Source of the DNA: Timema cristinae
Lineage: Eukaryota; Arthropoda; Insecta; Phasmatodea; Timematidae
Assembly (NCBI GenBank): GCA_039000515.1
Contig: JBCFYV010011135.1
Span: 17,192,999 to 17,256,998, forward strand
Reading direction: 5' to 3'
DNA length: 64,000 bases
The position numbers and the translations under genes were made by a program. Numbering within the stretch: position 1 is the first letter of the stretch; each line of letters begins with the position of its first letter. Positions 36,400 to 48,894 of this stretch are shown one piece after another. The notes under the pieces are model-generated. The model was given only the letters and a program-made list of their open reading frames with translations, was not told where the DNA came from and did not search any database.

Positions 36400-36844
36400 G
36401 CACCGCGTTTTACTACCCGTTCGGGTTATACGCACTTACGCTAATGTGTAATGGTAGGGTGATTGTGAGATGAAATGAAGGACCTACAGTTTAACGTGGA
36501 ATCCGAACCACGGTGGTGGCCTGGCATTCCACACATTCACAAGATGTCTTGTCAGAGGTGTAGGAAGGGTTTGGAAATCAGATAAATCTATGCCGAGACC
36601 GAGGTTTGAACCCCGGCCGCCAGCACAGAAGTCTGACACCTTACCCCTAGACCACCAGGTCACCTAATTGGGAAGGTTGAATTAGAGGAAGTGAACCCGC
36701 ATTTGCGTGGAGGGAGAGTGGAAAACCATTTAGGAAAAACCACCCCAGTTCACCCAACCGAGATTCGAACCTCGATCTCCCCGTCCTCAGCAGTCGAGCT
36801 TAACACGACAAGCGCGTTAGCCAACTAAGCCACCGAGGCGGGTC
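36272..36844 (-). mobile_element. SINE-2 inside SINE-3, 12-bp TSD
   Basis: Minus-strand SINE-2, itself split by a SINE-1. Tail agcaccgcgtcttactaccc at the left; reversed box B (cgagattcgaacctcgatc) and head (gccaactaagccaccgaggc) at the right. Perfect TSD gggaaatatatg at 36260-36271 and 36845-36856. Confidence 0.9.
36362..36665 (-). mobile_element. SINE-1 inside SINE-2, 13-bp TSD
   Basis: Full-length minus-strand SINE-1 from (TTA)n to aggtcacc. Perfect TSD aattgggaaggtt at 36349-36361 and 36666-36678, a word that belongs to the SINE-2 body. It is therefore the youngest of the three nested elements. Confidence 0.93.
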
Positions 36845-36910
36845 GGGAAATATATGGATTGAATAATAAACTGACCTAGGACATAGGCTGGGAACAGTTA
36901 TAGATGTAAT

Positions 36911-38055
36911 GTAAATTTGAAATCAAAGCCAGATTGTTTCAAAAACAATATTAGACAGCTATTAATGCTAAAAGTATATAAAATATAATTGTCTGATAGT
37001 TAAATTTTTAAGTAAATTATACAATTTTATTAAACTTTTATTTATTTCACAAATATTTCGAAATTATTTAATATCCTTATTAATAATTAAGTTATTATAA
37101 TTACATATTATTAATATATAAATGGTGAATGTGAAAATTATAATTGGTATAATTGATTTAGATATTGAAAAAAATTCCTTTTAGACCACTATTCTTAGAT
37201 AAATTACATTGTACTAATATCCCAATTAGGAAGAAAAACATTATTTTACATTTTGTATAAACAAAACATCTTTCTGAAATCAATATTATTTTGTTGGTAA
37301 CATTTATTAATAACTACCCACTTTTTTTGGCCGCGGTAAATTGGACTGACGATGACAGGGAGATCGAGGTTCAAATCTCGGTCGGCTGTACTGAGGGTGG
37401 TTTTTACAAACTGTTTTTACATTCTCCTTCCATGCAAATAAGATGCGATGCTATCAATATATATTCCTAAAATGAGAATGTGAATGCCAATAGAGTGAAT
37501 GTGCATACAAAATTGCTTATGTATGGACCGTAAAAAAAAAATCTAACCTTGATCTGTAGTTCAGAGAGTAGAAAAAAACAAAGAAAAGAACTGGTTTCTA
37601 GCTTTAAATTATACATATTGTAGATAATAACCGTCCTTAGTTGCTTGCGAACTGCCGGTTCCTTCACACGATACATCCGCACCGTTTAGAGCAACCCATA
37701 CACACAGGTAAAATCTGGCATTTACAGTAAGTTCCTTTTTTAAAAACTTGAAACTCATCATGTTGCCATAATAGTGAGACACAATATTAAAATATTTTAT
37801 TTTACATTCTTAGCCCGTTTAATTAATAATGTCAATTATAAAGTAATCCATTAGGAAGTATTATTGGAGTTTTTAAGTAAGTTTTTAAGACTAGCATTTG
37901 TAATTTATTAATCAAAATAGACATATTAATAGCATGCACTATTTTTAGTAGCTTTCAATGAATGTTGGTTATAAAAATAGGGTTTTCTATCAAAATCAAT
38001 GTACATGTTTAATTTACTAGCACTTACATTTTTTTAATACAATGAGGGAATCAAC

Positions 38056-38059
<4 letters not shown>
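36911..38059. other. Spacer with one SINE scrap
   Basis: AT-rich. 37344-37450 is a decayed + strand SINE-2-like fragment (gagatcgaggttcaaatctc, then gagggtggtttttacaaac). The 71-codon minus frame at 37467-37682 shows no recognised domain. Confidence 0.45.
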
Positions 38060-38110
<51 letters not shown>

Positions 38111-38375
38111 GCACCGTGTCTTACTACCCATTCGGGTTATACGCACTTACGCTAATGTGTAATGGTAGGGTGATTGTGAGATGAAATGAAGGACCTACAG
38201 TTTAACGTGGAATCCGAACCACGGTGGAGGCCTGGCATTCCCCACATTCACAAGATGTCTTGTCAGAGGTGAAGGAAGGGTTTGGTAATCAGATAAATCT
38301 GTGCCGGGACCGAGGATTGAACCCCGGCCGCCAGCACAGAAGTCTGACACCTTACCCCTAGACCACCAGGTCACC
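38060..38375 (-). mobile_element. SINE-1, full length
   Basis: About 50 bases of (ATT)n, tail agcaccgtgtcttactaccc, intact body, reversed box B (gaggattgaaccccgg) and terminus aggtcacc. Flanking aacttt is too short to be certain as a TSD. The minus 74-codon frame is sense-strand SINE sequence, not a gene. Confidence 0.88.
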
Positions 38376-38885
38376 ATAACTTTTTTTTTTTGAAAAGCAA
38401 TAATATAATGAAGGATCATTATTTATGGCAGAATATATTACCACCCGTCCATGATCTGAGCATTTACTAACAATAATATGTTAGGGGTGAGCAAGGGCAT
38501 ATAAAGTTTTTTTTTTCTAGATAGGTTGTAAGGGAGGTCAGCTAGAAAATCCTACTATACCTTTATCAAATAAAAGTTTTAGACTTATCTATCGAAGTTA
38601 CCTATAGGGGAGGGTCCGTACAATGTCAGGGGGTTCTGGACCAGCCGATTCTACGCCATTGGGGTGAGTAAGATAAATAAATCTGAGGAAATGTTCTCAC
38701 CGTTTCGTGCAGGATGAATGGGAAATTCTTTAATATTTTAGACCAACTTATCCCGGTAAATAGGACCTGACGAGGTTGACGTTTAGTCTACGTGTCTACC
38801 GATGTGGGTACGAAGGTTTTGAAAATAGATCTACCTATAAAAGCAAAATTACATTGGCTTAGAAAGTTCTAGTTTATCGAGACAA
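38376..38885. other. Unassigned moderately GC spacer
   Basis: No open frame or known repeat. Contains ggggagggtccgtacaatgt and a few other GC-richer words not seen elsewhere in the window. Confidence 0.4.
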
Positions 38886-38889
38886 AATC

Positions 38890-39310
38890 CACTTCGGTGA
38901 TCGAATGGTTTAAGGCGCTACTCTCACATTAGGCTAGGCCACCGATGACGGGGAGATCTAGGTTCGAATCTCTCATTAGACTAGACTTCCAATTACGAAG
39001 AGATCGGGGAATCTCTGTCTGGCGTAATGAAGGTGGTTACTCCCAAAAGGTTAACTATTCTTACTACACGCAAATGCGGGTACATTTCCTCTAAGTTTAA
39101 CATTCTAAATTCAATTTAACACATCAGTGTAGTTTGTTTGTAACATTGCGCATTGCGTCTCACTACCAGTTAAAGTTATATGATTGTGTATTAATTATGT
39201 CGGAGATTATAAGGATGAGAAAATGTACCCGCATTTGTGTGTGGGGAATGTGGAAAACCATCATAAGCGTAATTAATTAACCAAAACGAGTAGTAAGATG
39301 TAGTTATGAA
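38890..39310. mobile_element. Old SINE-2-like fragments
   Basis: A + strand copy (38890-39140; cttcggtgatcgaatggttt, box B taggttcgaatctc) abuts a minus fragment (39144-39265; gcattgcgtctcactaccag) and a + tail (39266-39310; aaaacgagtagtaagatg). Apparently insertions into older copies. Confidence 0.5.
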
Positions 39311-39604
39311 AATAAAAAATAAATAAATAAGCTGTGTTAATATTATTGAATGTTCTTAATATAATAAAAACTGGTTTGCTTTACATCTGTAGACCAGAGT
39401 TTATAATCTGGTGTGCCGTAGGAGTTCCAGGGAAGAAAAATAGAAGCTAGACAAATTTTGAATAGTAAAAATCAATATTTTTAAAAGCCATGATCAACAC
39501 TATTATTTAAAATAAACAATTTATGTTATTAGAATTTCAATTATTGAACTTTTGAACACAATCTTAATACTCGTTATTTCAAAGAAAAAATCTCTTATTT
39601 ATTT

Positions 39605-39748
39605 AGCACCACGTCTTACTACCTAATCGGGTTATACTCTAAGTTCTAATTAAGCTAATTGATTATGAATTGGAAAGGTTGATTTTAGAGGAAGTGAACC
39701 CACACTTGCGTGGAGGGAGAGTGGAAAACCGTTTAGGAAACTCTCTTT
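39605..39748 (-). mobile_element. 5'-truncated SINE-2
   Basis: agcaccacgtcttactacct at the left through gtgaacccacacttgcgtgg and agagtggaaaaccgtttagg. The head beyond is absent. Confidence 0.7.
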
Positions 39749-39929
39749 TAAAAAAAAAACTAATGGTGTGCCTTGATAATTTTATCGCCTTGATCAGTGT
39801 GCCGTGGGTTGAGTATTGTTAAATATCTCTGCTATAGACACCCTTTAAAAGTACCGGTTTAATTGTTTTATGTGTTCAAAGTCTTACTATCCGTCCTGTC
39901 TGTATGCAATTTATTTTTATCTATTTTCA

Positions 39930-40072
39930 ACACCGTGTATTACTATTTGTTTGGAGGCCGCCACCGTGGTTCGGATCTCACATTAAACTGTAGGTCCTTC
40001 ATTTCATCTCACAATCACCCTACCATTACACATTAGCGTAAGTGCGTATAACCCGAACGGGTAGTAAGACGC

Positions 40073-40139
<67 letters not shown>

Positions 40140-40364
40140 TTTGTTTGGAATATACATCTATGTACTAGCTACGTTTATGAGTGAGAGATTAGGAAGGTTT
40201 AATTTAGAGGAAGTGCACTCACATTTTCGCGGAGGGAGATTGTAATACCATTTAGGAAAAAACACCCTCATTGGAGCCAACTGGGAATCAACCCCAGTCT
40301 CCCCATCTTCGGAAGTACATTCTATCGCAAGTGTAGTGCCTTAGCTCATATGACCACCGAAGCT
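39930..40364 (-). mobile_element. Old SINE-2-like copy split by SINE-1
   Basis: Tail remnant caccgtgtattactatttg at 39930-39950, resuming after the inserted SINE-1 with gattaggaaggtttaattta, reversed box B (gggaatcaaccccagtc) and head end gaccaccgaagc. Confidence 0.65.
39956..40137 (+). mobile_element. 5'-truncated SINE-1 with 12-bp TSD
   Basis: Begins within the body (ggccgccaccgtggttcgga), has the complete hairpin tail and about 65 bases of (AAT)n. Perfect TSD tatttgtttgga at 39944-39955 and 40138-40149. Inserted into an older SINE-2-like tail. Confidence 0.9.
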
Positions 40365-40371
40365 AGCTATA

Positions 40372-40545
40372 CGTAACTAATACATCTAATGGGATATAGT
40401 CAAAGTAGTAGAAAATAGAAAGGAAGTGTACCAGCATTTTCGAATAAGAAGAGGAGGAAACCATTTATTAAAAAACATCCTCAGTAAGCCTGACCATGTT
40501 CAAACCTCGACCAGGACAGAAGTCTTTTCCTGTGTCCGTCAATGG
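40372..40545 (-). mobile_element. Old SINE-2-like remnant
   Basis: gaaaggaagtgtaccagcat, aaccatttattaaaaaacat and a reversed box B (catgttcaaacctcgac) in family order. Tail and head are lost. Confidence 0.5.
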
Positions 40546-42458
40546 GAAAGAGTATTAGGCCTAGACTGTTGATAATAAACATTATTTAACAATGTAACAA
40601 ACAGAAGATAAAATTACGTATGCAACCAGATATCTAAGATCACTTTTTACTAGAACAAAACAAAATCAAGCAGTCACATAACTTAGCTATTATGTTTGAC
40701 GAGTATAATCATCCATTTATAATGAACTTTAGGTACAAATAAAATGTAGAGTTCGAGTTTTTTTTACTTTCGCGTGAGACTTTGTGAAAAGCTTTAGGCG
40801 TTTAAGAGGTGGCTTCCCTTTCGGAGGAGGTGTTGCAGTTATTCGGAGGGCGCGCGTTGATATATATGTATATATGTTGGACGGAAAGCCTGAAAATGGT
40901 AGATGGATGTATTTCTTACTCAATCATAGGATTGGACGTTTTAAAATGATTAAAGCTCATAGTTATATTCAATTTTGGGCTTTGGTCGTCTCCAAACAGC
41001 CAAATCTAGGCTTGTGCAATTACTAAACGACCTAAGTTGAAAATACGTATCAAAATAATACTTTGAAATCACACATACCTTCACATTAAATTAAGAACAT
41101 ATATCCTAGCTTTTATATAAACAAAATATATTTCAGATTAGCAATGCTTTCTATTTAATTCACACTTTTGTGTTATTATAACTTTTTATCAACATTTATT
41201 GTTTATAAAGTATGACGTTTAAATTTACATGTAACATTCAATATGTCATGTAGCTTCTGCTTGTGACATGTCTTAATGATACACTTTAACTTATATAAAG
41301 CTTACCAATAGGTTAGTATCTAATTTCAACATAATTTAAATTTAGTGTTTTTTAAAATGTCTTAAAAAATACGTATTAATTTTTTACATATTATGTTACT
41401 CATTTTTGTTTAGAAATAATTTTGAATGCTTTAAGTTCCACCATTAGCCAATTTTTTATAGTACATTAAATCTTTTGTTTATTCAAATTTCTACTGTTAC
41501 TGTATGTTGGAATATTTTTTATTCAACATTCTATATCTCATGTTGTTTTATAAAAAATATCTTAGCAACAGTAAATCTTTTAATAATTTTAAATCTATTT
41601 CTGCAAAATCTTTTTATAATTATTATTGTTAATGAATTTTTACTGATTTAATCCATTGATTACATTAAAACAATATTAGTACATCGATTTTCAAGTATTT
41701 TTATTTAGTATTGTAACGCTCCTTACTTAAACTATTATTTTAGAATGTTTTCTAAAATGTTAATTTTCCCTGTGATTGGTTTTATATCTCACAAAATAAC
41801 AAAGTTATAAATTCACCCTATGAAGAATGGGTACACTATCTAGGTTTTTCTGTGCACTCAAATTTTCGTGGTGTTTTTTTTCCAACTCTGGGTAGTATAA
41901 ATGATAAGAGCAATAAATAATATATTTTTAGACTGTTAGTCTGTCTGTCAATTTATTTTCAGTAAACTTAAAAAGTAATAATTGTATCCAGATGGGATTT
42001 CTTCAGTTGTACTGCTTATTTTTCAGAGAACCGTGGTAAGCTATATAGGATACAATCATGCTAGCTTATCAGTATTCATTAAGCGAAGTATTATAGAAAA
42101 AAAAAACTGGGCGTAAGCAGTGAACATGAGTCGCGGCTCATATTGCGGGTAAAGAAAATTACAATTGATTTGAACAACTGTAATGTGAAATGGGACTGGA
42201 TGGGGGTTAGTCCGTGTTTTTTTTTTTGTAAATCTTCGCACATATATAAAACACTGCTTTAGAATAAGTTTCAATCTTTTCTAGCATTTGAAGTTGTCGA
42301 AAGTGTTTATGTATTGTTTAAAGTAAGTAAAACCGCCGGCAAACAATAGTTATAGTTAAAGGGATATAGGGAAATAATATTAATCCTGTATATAACATAT
42401 ATAATTATATACAGAGATAGAATACAAACTTCAATGGTTTGTATATATTTTTTACCTC
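40546..42458. other. AT-rich spacer, nothing recognised
   Basis: 1.9 kb without supported features. The 80-codon + frame at 40784-41026 and the 72-codon minus frame at 42056-42274 have no splice support or recognised motifs. Confidence 0.5.
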
Positions 42459-42640
42459 CATTATTGTTTCCAGCCTGTGGCCTGGATCAATTGTTTATTC
42501 AAGTCTTACATTTTCCACTACCGGCTTGATAGGCCTGTCGTAGTTTCATATGCCTTATAATCTAACTTGGGACTAGGACAGACACAACATCTAGTCCCCG
42601 GACGTTAATTTATCAATATGGAAGGGTAAACCCACATTTC
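42459..42640 (-). mobile_element. SINE-3 3' part
   Basis: Reading the minus strand: body with tgtgtctgtcctagtccc, then gccggtagtggaaaatgtaa, and 3' end aacaattgatccaggccaca, ggctggaaacaataatg. The terminus matches both the 36045-36910 copy and the decayed LINE. The head is missing where the next element begins. Confidence 0.7.
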
Positions 42641-42650
42641 AGTTTGTATA

Positions 42651-43013
42651 TAATACAGGGTTTTCCAGTTTTTGTAGGAAGTAACTGGTGTGTGGATAGT
42701 AGACCTCAAAACTACACAAAATGTCCTTATGAACTTAATGTCCTATGTTTAATGGTCCCCGAGATAAGGCCTTCTAAGGTTATTCTGCACTTCTTGTAAG
42801 GGACGTATCACTGCTGGTACACAGGCAAGGCTACAGCTACACGAACAATAGTGCATCAAATAGGGCTGTTAATAATTCCAGAAGGAACTTGGTGGACCTT
42901 ATTTTGGAAACCATCAAACATAGGACATTTGTTCATAAGGACTTTGTGTATTGTTTTGAGTTCTACTATCCAAACACTAGTTACTTTACACGGAGATCGG
43001 AACAGCGTGTTTA
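42651..43013. mobile_element. Foldback element, ~110-bp arms
   Basis: The left arm (ggaagtaactggtgtgtgga, then aatgtcctatgtttaatggt) and the right arm (ccatcaaacataggacattt, then tactatccaaacactagtta) are reverse complements at roughly 85 percent. The outer ends pair more weakly (tacagggttttccagttttt with gatcggaacagcgtgttta). No open frame between. A non-autonomous DNA element is likely; the superfamily is unknown. Confidence 0.6.
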
Positions 43014-43030
43014 TATATATATATATATAA

Positions 43031-43290
43031 CCCGCCTCGGTGACGTAGTTAGCTAACGCGCTTGTCGTGTTGAGCTCGACTGCTGAGGACGGGGAGATCG
43101 AGGTTCGAATCTTGGTCAGGTGAACTGGTGGTGGTTTTTCCTAAATGGTTTTCCACTCTCCCTCCACGCAAATGCGGGTTCACTTCCTCTAATTCAACCT
43201 TCCCAATTCCTAATCCATTAGCGTAATTAGTACTTAAAGCGTATAACCCTAACGGGTAGTAAGACGCGGTGCTAAATAGTAAATAATAAT
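43031..43290 (+). mobile_element. SINE-2, full length
   Basis: Head cccgcctcggtgacgtagtt, box B gaggttcgaatcttgg, complete body and hairpin tail (gcgtataaccctaacgggta), then taaatagtaaataataat. Inserted next to a (TA)n tract, so a TSD cannot be told apart. The minus 94-codon frame here is antisense SINE. Confidence 0.87.
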
Positions 43291-43954
43291 AAATATCGAT
43301 ATATAATTTCATAAGGTTTATCGTCGCCAGCAACGCTTCTAAACATACAGGCTCTACAATAAATTGGCAAGTATTGATTCACTAGATCTATCAACTCGCC
43401 ACGATCTATTTTAGAGGAAAATAGAGGTATTGAAGTAATACAAATGAGAATGTTATATATTTATAAATAAGTTTAAATTTCTATTAGACCCTCGTACAGG
43501 GACGTTATTTTTTGTTACTTGCCCATATTTCAGGTGGAAAATTCAAATCCTCGTCAACATAACTGTCTAAAATATAGTCTGAAAACTCGATTATTTCTGT
43601 ACTAGATGCTAGATTATGTCAGTTTAGATTAGACTATTTAGGTTAAGTTAGGTTAGTTTGTTCCACAAAATCGTGGTGGTTTTGGCCATGGTCATGGGCT
43701 ACGGCAGGCACATGACGCGTAGATGGTTGCCAAAAAAAAACCCGAGGGAAATGCCAAGTACCATGACGAGAGGTTGGGGGGAGGGGGGACGCGACGCACA
43801 GCTGAGTTCTATCGTAATCATAAGATATCAAACAAATGAGTTCCTTGATAGAAAATACTGGCTCATTTAAATTGTTAATATGATAGGAAAGGGAAAAAAA
43901 ATACCCCGCTACTATTTACAATGATTAACATAACATAATTAAACTACAGGGCTT
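43291..43954. other. Spacer, no supported gene
   Basis: Contains a GC-richer patch (43675-43800) with overlapping frames on both strands (70 and 62 codons) but no recognised motif. A short ggttaagttaggttag tract is at 43640. Confidence 0.4.
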
Positions 43955-44012
43955 GGTTAGTTAAGTTGGTTAGGTCAGGCTAGGTTAGGTTAGGTTGGTT
44001 AGGATTCCAACA
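43955..44012 (+). repeat. Degenerate TTAGG-like tract
   Basis: ggttaggtcaggctaggtta and ggttaggttggttagg: imperfect pentamers of the arthropod telomere type, interstitial. Confidence 0.5.
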
Positions 44013-44126
44013 CAATACAAATCAAATTGAAATAGAGATGTGTCGTTAGTGAATGTAAACGTGCAACCTTTCGTTCATTTTATCTCTCGGTATGGAATTG
44101 AGACATGCCCACAGACAAATAATAGT

Positions 44127-44249
44127 TGCGCTACTTTTGGTAGCTTGAGTCCTTCACCACTAGGATCGCTGCTGTTAGTCCTATAATCACCCAGCAATGA
44201 CATTAGTGAAGCCCAGTGTTGAAGGACTCAAGCTGGCAAAAGGAGCGCA
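44127..44249. mobile_element. Small MITE with 35-bp TIRs
   Basis: Left tgcgctacttttggtagctt and gagtccttcaccact is complementary to right agtgttgaaggactcaagct and ggcaaaaggagcgca with about five mismatches. The inner region pairs weakly. It ends 12 bases before the next palindromic element. Confidence 0.6.
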
Positions 44250-44264
44250 GCGAAACACCCTTAA

Positions 44265-44649
44265 GGAGGGGTGCTAGTGAGCGTGAGTTTAGGGCAGTAT
44301 TTTGGCAGCTTTTATAGCACAAACATCTTTTGGCCAAAATAAATCAAATATTTCTTCTATAGAATCATAGAGTTTTGTTTTCTGCACATGCTAATCTCAA
44401 CAGTTGTTGAATATCTGTCATGAGCATGGCGGCATTTGGTGACAAACTTTTCTCTTCATTTAAAAAGTTTGTCACCAAATGCCGACATGCTCATGAAAGA
44501 TATTCAACAACTGTTGAGATTAGCATGTGCAGAAAACAAAAATCTATGTTTCTATAGAAGAAATATTTGATTTATTTTGGCCAAAAGATGTTTGTGCTAT
44601 AAAAACTGCAAAATTAATGCACTAAGCTTGCGCTCACAAGCACCCCTCC
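44265..44649. mobile_element. Near-perfect foldback flanked by TTAA
   Basis: Arms of ~187 bases (about 93 percent complementary) around an 11-base loop (44452-44462). Termini ggaggggtgct and agcacccctcc, each bordered by TTAA (44261-44264 and 44650-44653). TTAA duplication is the piggyBac-type target, but the termini do not obviously match piggyBac consensus ends. A diverged relative lies at 24600-25225. A transcript would fold into a long hairpin. Confidence 0.75.
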
Positions 44650-44655
44650 TTAAGG

Positions 44656-44924
44656 TTGAGAGTTTGTTTCTTACTCGTCTGTGGCCGTGGAATAACAAAT
44701 AGTTATACAATAAAGTTGAGAGAACTCATTTACGATGTCTATAAAATAATTCAAGGTCAAGTTCCTCGTGACGAAGCTCACATACGCCCAATAAACTGGA
44801 AAAAATCAAGAAAATCAAGGACATTTGGAATACACGCAAACTTGAGAAATACGCTGATGAGTGAGATGCTTAGAGGTGTTTATGTATTGATCCCTGTCTA
44901 CGAACAGTTCAACATTGATGTATA
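44656..44924 (+). other. Unrecognised 90-codon open frame
   Basis: Begins right after the foldback element and encodes a basic, mixed-composition stretch (PINWKKSRKSRTFGIHANL). It has no ATG at its start, no recognised domain and no clear splice sites. It may be chance or a relic of an older repeat. Confidence 0.2.
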
Positions 44925-45172
44925 TCTATCTATATTATTAAAATGAAGAGTTTGTTTGTCAGTCATGAGCTTTGCGTGATATCTACCACACACGGAAGGC
45001 TGATATTTTAAAATCAATAGCCCCTGTTAAAAAAAATTTGCACCTTGAAGTATAAAATTTGAGAATGTGAAAATTTATTAAGAACTGGTTCGTAAGAAAT
45101 TAAGTTTTTTTGGTCCGTTTGAAGAAAATAAAAGCGTTACCCGAGGCAGCGCTGGGTTATTTTGCTAGTATA
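44925..45172 (-). repeat. Rep-X copy, short form
   Basis: Starts tatctatattattaaaatga and ends cgctgggttattttgctagt, i.e. the two Rep-X ends in reverse orientation. The inner sequence differs from the other two copies, so this is a related subfamily. Confidence 0.45.
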
Positions 45173-45197
45173 TATGTATATACATACGGTCCGACAA

Positions 45198-45310
45198 CTT
45201 AGCTTAGTCAGAAGCGTGTCTGTCTAATGAGTTAATGGTCCCAAGTTCGATTTCCGGCGTGGTCGAAAAATTTGTCATTGGTAAAATATGGGTTTACCCT
45301 TTCACAGATA
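45198..45310 (+). mobile_element. SINE-3 head, 3'-truncated
   Basis: gcttagtcagaagcgtgtct and gtctaatgagttaatgg (box A zone), caagttcgatttccggc (box B), then atttgtcattggtaaaatat and gggttta. No tail follows. Confidence 0.6.
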
Positions 45311-45435
45311 TATAACCCAAACGTGCAATATATGCGTATTATTCATGAAAATATAGCAAATTAAATTTAAATCTATCTCATAAGCAAATCTGTTTTCAAG
45401 TTGAGGGTTAATAAAAGTAAAATTTAAAAACATTT

Positions 45436-45690
45436 AATCACAAGTAACACTGTTATATCACGTAATAATAAATTATTACTCTGGCTATATTCCTCACAAT
45501 TAATCATGTAACGTGTTTTACTATTTACAAATTATATATATATATATATTTACACTAAAGAGTAAAAACATTAGTACTACTATATACATCAATATATACA
45601 CGTACGATACTTGGTTATCGTGTCCACGACTCTAGTTTAATACGACCAGTCCCAAACGCACTCACAGGAAGACTACTCAGCTACCTGGCT
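45436..45690. repeat. ~260-bp tandem unit split by hAT element
   Basis: aatcacaagtaacactgtta to ctggctatattcctc at 45436-45500 recurs at 47260-47325, and gcactcacaggaagactact at 45659 recurs near 47225. Removing the hAT element gives a diverged tandem duplication of about 260 bp. Confidence 0.4.
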
Positions 45691-45698
45691 ATTTGCAC

Positions 45699-47160
<1,462 letters not shown>

Positions 47161-47329
47161 ATTTGCAGCTGTCGCCCCCACCCCCTCTTTACACATTCCA
47201 GTTACAAAGGTGGGTACGCTCACTGCACTCGCAAAATAGTCACTACAGCTATCCGTTACAATCACAAGTAACACTTATATCACGTACTAACATAATATTA
47301 CTTTAGCTATATACCTCGCAATTAATTAA

Positions 47330-48585
47330 AGTAACCCTGTTAAATCGCTTATTGACAAAATATTACTTGATATAGGCTAATATATCTGTTGCCAGCAGCA
47401 GTGTGTTGTTTTTTTAATCTAAAACACGTTCAAGATACCTATTTAGAGCCAAATCGTCAAAGCCATTTTTTAAATATTTCAAGTTTTTGAAAAAGCAATC
47501 ATCGGTAAACTACTCATAAATGACAATTTATTCAAAAAACAAGTAAACTTATACAATGTTATTTGTCATGTGAAACACTACGGATTTTTTCCTGATATAA
47601 TAATGCTGTAATAATATTTCGGTTGTCTATACTCCGTGGTCGAGCGCTTATCATCACTATACGGAATAGATAGCGTTTAACCAGCTGTTAATTGCTCCGT
47701 GGTCGAGCACTAATTAAATCGGTATAATCAAATAATTAAAGAAAGAGAACTATTGATGGCTGTTTATTCACACACTGTTTATTCAAATGATATCTGTTAA
47801 TTACATATACATACTACAATTAAATGCTTTATATCAATGCACACTTGTGATAATAACGTAAATTATTATATTCTGTGTTAGACTGCGACTGCGAGAGCCA
47901 GTGTTAGTGCATTTAAGAGTCCCTGACTGCGTTGCTTGTCTGTGTGTGCTAGAGCGAACTTGTGTGTGTGTACGGATGCTTGGCTGCTTTAAACATACGC
48001 ATAAACGGCTTAAATATGATATACCCCTTGCCTTTTGCTCCCTTCGTCAACAGGTAAAAACTAACTAAAGAGTCCTGGCGACAGGTGTTGTGAAGTCTAG
48101 CTTCTTATTGGTATAAGGAATTGGCGTCTTTTGCCAAATATTGCGGAGTTGTTTTTAACAGGAAAAGTTGTATAAAAAAATATATTTTATTGTTGTGATA
48201 CTTTTCACATTATTTCTGAAAAGCGCGTGTTTCTTCATGGATGAATCATAAAGGATACTCTACATATGTTACTTTAAAAAAATTACCTTCATCCATGACT
48301 TTTTATATATTTTAGAGTGATCCAAACCAATATCATTACACATATTAGACATTCCCAAGATACCAATTTGGAACTGAATCATCAAATCTCTTTTTCAAAA
48401 TATTTCGGGTATTTGAAAAATCACTCATCACTTTTCAACAAATTTTTGACCAAAACCAAATAGCCTATACGTTGTTATTTGTGAGATCAATTACTCCCTT
48501 GGTATGCATTTTAATCAGAATCTTTAGACCCAGTTCCGAAAAAAAATTGCATTAAAAAATTTCTCATTTGTAAACTATCCTTAAT
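47330..48585. other. Spacer with minor repeats
   Basis: ctccgtggtcgagcgcttat and ctccgtggtcgagcactaat (47634, 47695) are a short duplication. 47880-48010 is GC-richer without an open frame. No gene recognised. Confidence 0.4.
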
Positions 48586-48589
48586 TTGA

Positions 48590-48845
48590 AGCCTAGGGTC
48601 AAAATAAAATAAAGGTGTTAATATATTGTCCTTTAACTTCTAGATATCAAGTTTGAAAAAATCAATCAAACCGTATCCAATCCGTGGCCAGGGACAGGTT
48701 CACAGACAGACATGGGGACAAACAAAATTGTGAAAATTAGTTTTTGAGTCCGAGTTTATAAAAAAAGTAAAAATTCATCAATATCTTGAAATCGATTTTT
48801 TTCCAAGATGACAATACTTTATCTTGATATGAGTAAGTAAAAGGG
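48590..48845 (+). repeat. Rep-G copy
   Basis: gacagacatggggacaaaca, aaattagtttttgagtccg, tcatcaatatcttgaaatcg and aagatgacaatactttatct in family order. Moderately diverged. Confidence 0.55.
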
Positions 48846-48894
48846 TGGTTACCCTGGTATGTGTTTGGACACTACTCTGCAACATGAAAACTGC

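Larger units (their letters stand above)
36045..36910 (+). mobile_element. SINE-3 copy, host of nested insertions
   Basis: tRNA-like head with ttggtcggtagcgtgtctgt and a strong box B (ccgggttcgattcccggc), then a body with tgtgtctgtcctagtcttaa. After a 585-bp interruption it ends gaataataaactgacctagg, acataggctgggaacagtt. That end matches the decayed LINE at 22048-22778. A SINE-2 plus its own nested SINE-1 interrupts it. Confidence 0.78.

Noticed and set aside
39383..39850. hAT-like element between two gtgtgccgt words
   Set aside because: The two words are in direct, not inverted, orientation and there is no matching duplication.
43658..43870. 70-codon frame starting MFHKIVVVLAMVMGYG
   Set aside because: Overlaps an antisense frame, has G-run low complexity and no splice or domain support.
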